Assembly (NCBI GenBank): GCA_937896705.1
Contig: CALBOC010000248.1
Location: 1-17,180 of the forward strand
Direction of reading: 5' to 3'
DNA from: an uncultured Micrococcaceae bacterium
GTDB lineage: Bacteria; Actinomycetota; Actinomycetes; Actinomycetales; Micrococcaceae
DNA length: 17,180 bases
Each line of letters opens with the position of its first letter. Position 1 is the first letter of the stretch. Both the position numbers and the translations under genes were made by a program. Of this stretch, positions 14,487 to 17,180 are shown one piece after another. A model generated the notes under the pieces. The model saw only the letters and a program-made list of their open reading frames with translations, had not been told where the DNA came from and did no database searches.

Positions 14487-14543
14487 GTATATCCAATTTC
14501 TATCCGGTAGCGGATGGGTTAATCGCTTGGTGGGTTCACCGAC

Positions 14544-14549
14544 ATCATA
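14544..14549 (-). promoter_or_regulatory. Putative -10 box upstream of guaB3
   Basis: TATGAT on the minus strand (one base from TATAAT) immediately after the guaB stop codon. It would give a leader of about 50 nt to guaB3. No -35 match; it falls within the guaB coding end. Confidence 0.3.
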
Positions 14550-14550
14550 C

Positions 14551-16125
<1,575 letters not shown>

Positions 16126-16127
16126 CT

Positions 16128-16133
16128 ATACTA
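16128..16133 (-). promoter_or_regulatory. Putative -10 box of guaB
   Basis: TAGTAT on the minus strand in the 133-bp gap between gcvH and guaB, giving a leader of about 30 nt with an AAAGGG ribosome site before the GTG at 16092. No -35 is recognised. I see no terminator or riboswitch-like structure in the rest of this gap. Confidence 0.4.
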
Positions 16134-16225
16134 AGGGCTTTGTTCGGGTGAATATTCCGAACGTCGCTGTGGGCGAGGTTTCATCGCAGACCGTGAACAC
16201 TCCCGGGCCAAAATGGCCTGAATTT

Positions 16226-16606
16226 TTACTCTACGGTGCCACCGGTTTGTTCGGCGTATTGCTCCGGGGTGAGGATTTCGCCTTCTTCGGAGACATCCAC
16301 GGTGAACAGCCAGCCGGCCCCATAGGGGTCTTCGTTAATGCGTTCTGGGTTTTGGATGACGTCTTCGTTGGTTTCGACCACGGTGCCGCTGACCGGTGTG
16401 TAGAGCTCCGAGACGGACTTGGTGGATTCTAGTTCGCCACAGACTTCCCCGGCGGTGACGGTATCGCCGACTTCTGGGAGCTCAGCGAATACCACATCGC
16501 CCAGCTGGTCTGCCGCATAGTCGGTGATCCCGATGCGGACGGGGTCTTCGTCGTTGAGCCATTCGTGTTCGGCGGAGTAGCGGAGGCCGGATTTAACTAC
16601 TGACAT
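16226..16606 (-). CDS. gcvH: Glycine cleavage system H protein
   Basis: GcvH carries the lipoyl arm that shuttles the aminomethyl group between the P, T and L proteins of glycine cleavage. The 126-residue length is standard. The lipoylation site is ELESTKSVSELY with Lys63; the family start HEWLN, ITDYAADQLGDVVFAELPEVG (27-47 approx.) and the GAGWLFTV near the end are all present. The ATG at 16604-16606 has a good AAGGA ribosome site 6 nt upstream. It follows gcvT by 23 bp in the same direction and closes that operon before the separately promoted guaB. Confidence 0.97.
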   Translation of the reverse strand: MSVVKSGLRYSAEHEWLNDEDPVRIGITDYAADQLGDVVFAELPEVGDTVTAGEVCGELESTKSVSELYTPVSGTVVETNEDVIQNPERINEDPYGAGWLFTVDVSEEGEILTPEQYAEQTGGTVE

Positions 16607-16629
16607 GGGTCTTCCTTCGGATCGGTGGG

Positions 16630-17180
16630 TTAGCGAGTGTAAAAGGGTGGTTTGGTGATGGTAAACGGCAGGCCTTTGCCACGCACATCGACCTCGACTT
16701 CGGTGTCGGGGTCCGCGTGTGCAGCATTGATATACCCCAGCGCGACTGGTTTACCCAGCGTTGGCGAGGGAATCCCAGAGGTGATGGTGCCGATGATTTG
16801 GCCATCCAGCGTAATGTCGGCTCCGCTGCGGGCGGCGCGACGTTGGTCGCTGGTTAGTCCCACGAGCACTTGGTCGGGAGTTTGGTCACGCAGTGGTTCC
16901 AGCGCGGAACGGCCCACGAAATTCTCGGGCTTGTCAAAGGAGACAATGCGTCCCATGCCGGCTTCGAAGGGGGTGCGCTGCGTGGACAGTTCATTGCCGT
17001 ACAGCGGCATCCCGGCTTCTAGCCGCAATGAATCTCGGCTGGCCAGCCCACACGGCGTGATCTCCACATCGATCTCCAAGCCAAAGATCTGGTCCCACAG
17101 TTGGCTGATCTGATCGTTGGGGGTGATGATCTCAAAGCCGTCTTCGCCGGTGTACCCGGTCCGGGCGACGATCCAGTCGC
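16630..17180 (-). CDS. gcvT: Glycine cleavage system T protein (aminomethyltransferase), C-terminal part
   Basis: GcvT transfers the one-carbon unit from the H-protein arm to tetrahydrofolate, giving 5,10-methylene-THF and releasing ammonia. Only the last 183 codons are in the window; the gene continues past the right edge (full length is usually about 370 residues). The frame is open throughout and begins DWIVARTGYTGEDGFE, the family hallmark, followed by CGLASRDSLRLEAGMPLYGNEL, where the substrate-binding Arg and Asp lie, and the C-terminal barrel with SGIPSPTLGKPVALGYI. It ends FTITKPPFYTR. It is upstream of gcvH with a 23-bp gap, so the two are one operon. Confidence 0.97.
   Translation of the reverse strand, partial: DWIVARTGYTGEDGFEIITPNDQISQLWDQIFGLEIDVEITPCGLASRDSLRLEAGMPLYGNELSTQRTPFEAGMGRIVSFDKPENFVGRSALEPLRDQTPDQVLVGLTSDQRRAARSGADITLDGQIIGTITSGIPSPTLGKPVALGYINAAHADPDTEVEVDVRGKGLPFTITKPPFYTR

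Noticed and set aside
16206..16218. GGCCA-AAA-TGGCC hairpin downstream of gcvH as terminator
   Set aside because: The T-run follows it on the plus strand (16223-16227), where no gene is upstream; in the gcvH direction the stem is followed by CGGGA. Stem only 5 bp.

Overview
The window looks like chromosomal core sequence from a moderately GC-rich actinobacterium, most likely a Micrococcales/Micrococcaceae-type organism. This is inferred from family types: a GuaB3-type IMPDH-related protein beside true GuaB, DUF3817 and an actinobacterial SURF1 in the same run, GTG/TTG starts, and genes with no Shine-Dalgarno sequence but a TANNNT box 6-8 nt before the start codon (leaderless style). There is no tRNA, rRNA, CRISPR array, insertion sequence or prophage.

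Layout. 1-713 (minus): the N-terminus of a lipoprotein cut by the window edge, preceded by a Nudix hydrolase. 714-768: a compact divergent promoter inside an inverted repeat. 769-2619 (plus): a large soluble TPR-like helical-repeat protein. 2616-5342 (minus): a phosphotransferase-fold protein, a three-segment membrane protein and a RimJ-like acetyltransferase. 5414-6031 (plus): 5-formyltetrahydrofolate cyclo-ligase. 6028-10072 (minus): a small conserved basic protein and a very large helicase/nuclease-like protein. 10214-16092 (minus): a purine block, read in transcription order as guaB, guaB3, SURF1, DUF3817, guaA. 16226-17180 (minus): gcvH and the C-terminal half of gcvT. The two plus-strand genes each meet a minus-strand gene in a 4-bp overlap of stop codons.

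How the genes fit together. guaB (IMP to XMP) and guaA (XMP to GMP) give the guanine branch of purine synthesis, and the cyclo-ligase and glycine cleavage genes serve one-carbon/folate metabolism. SURF1 is a cytochrome oxidase assembly factor.

The main surprise is GuaA. The ATP-pyrophosphatase half is well preserved, but the glutamine amidotransferase half, although full length and in frame, has lost the whole catalytic triad (Cys to Ser, His to Asp, Glu to Ala), the SGGP loop and the MSHGD-type motif. The enzyme should not be able to hydrolyse glutamine itself. It would have to use free ammonia, take ammonia from a separate glutaminase, or use the dead domain for something else. The neighbouring helicase-like protein is a second degraded enzyme: its Walker A lysine is Gln, Walker B and motif III are altered, and the C-terminal nuclease-like domain lacks the expected acidic residue. 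GuaB3 also has Ser where IMPDH has its catalytic Cys. All family calls were made by reading motifs; no database search was possible.
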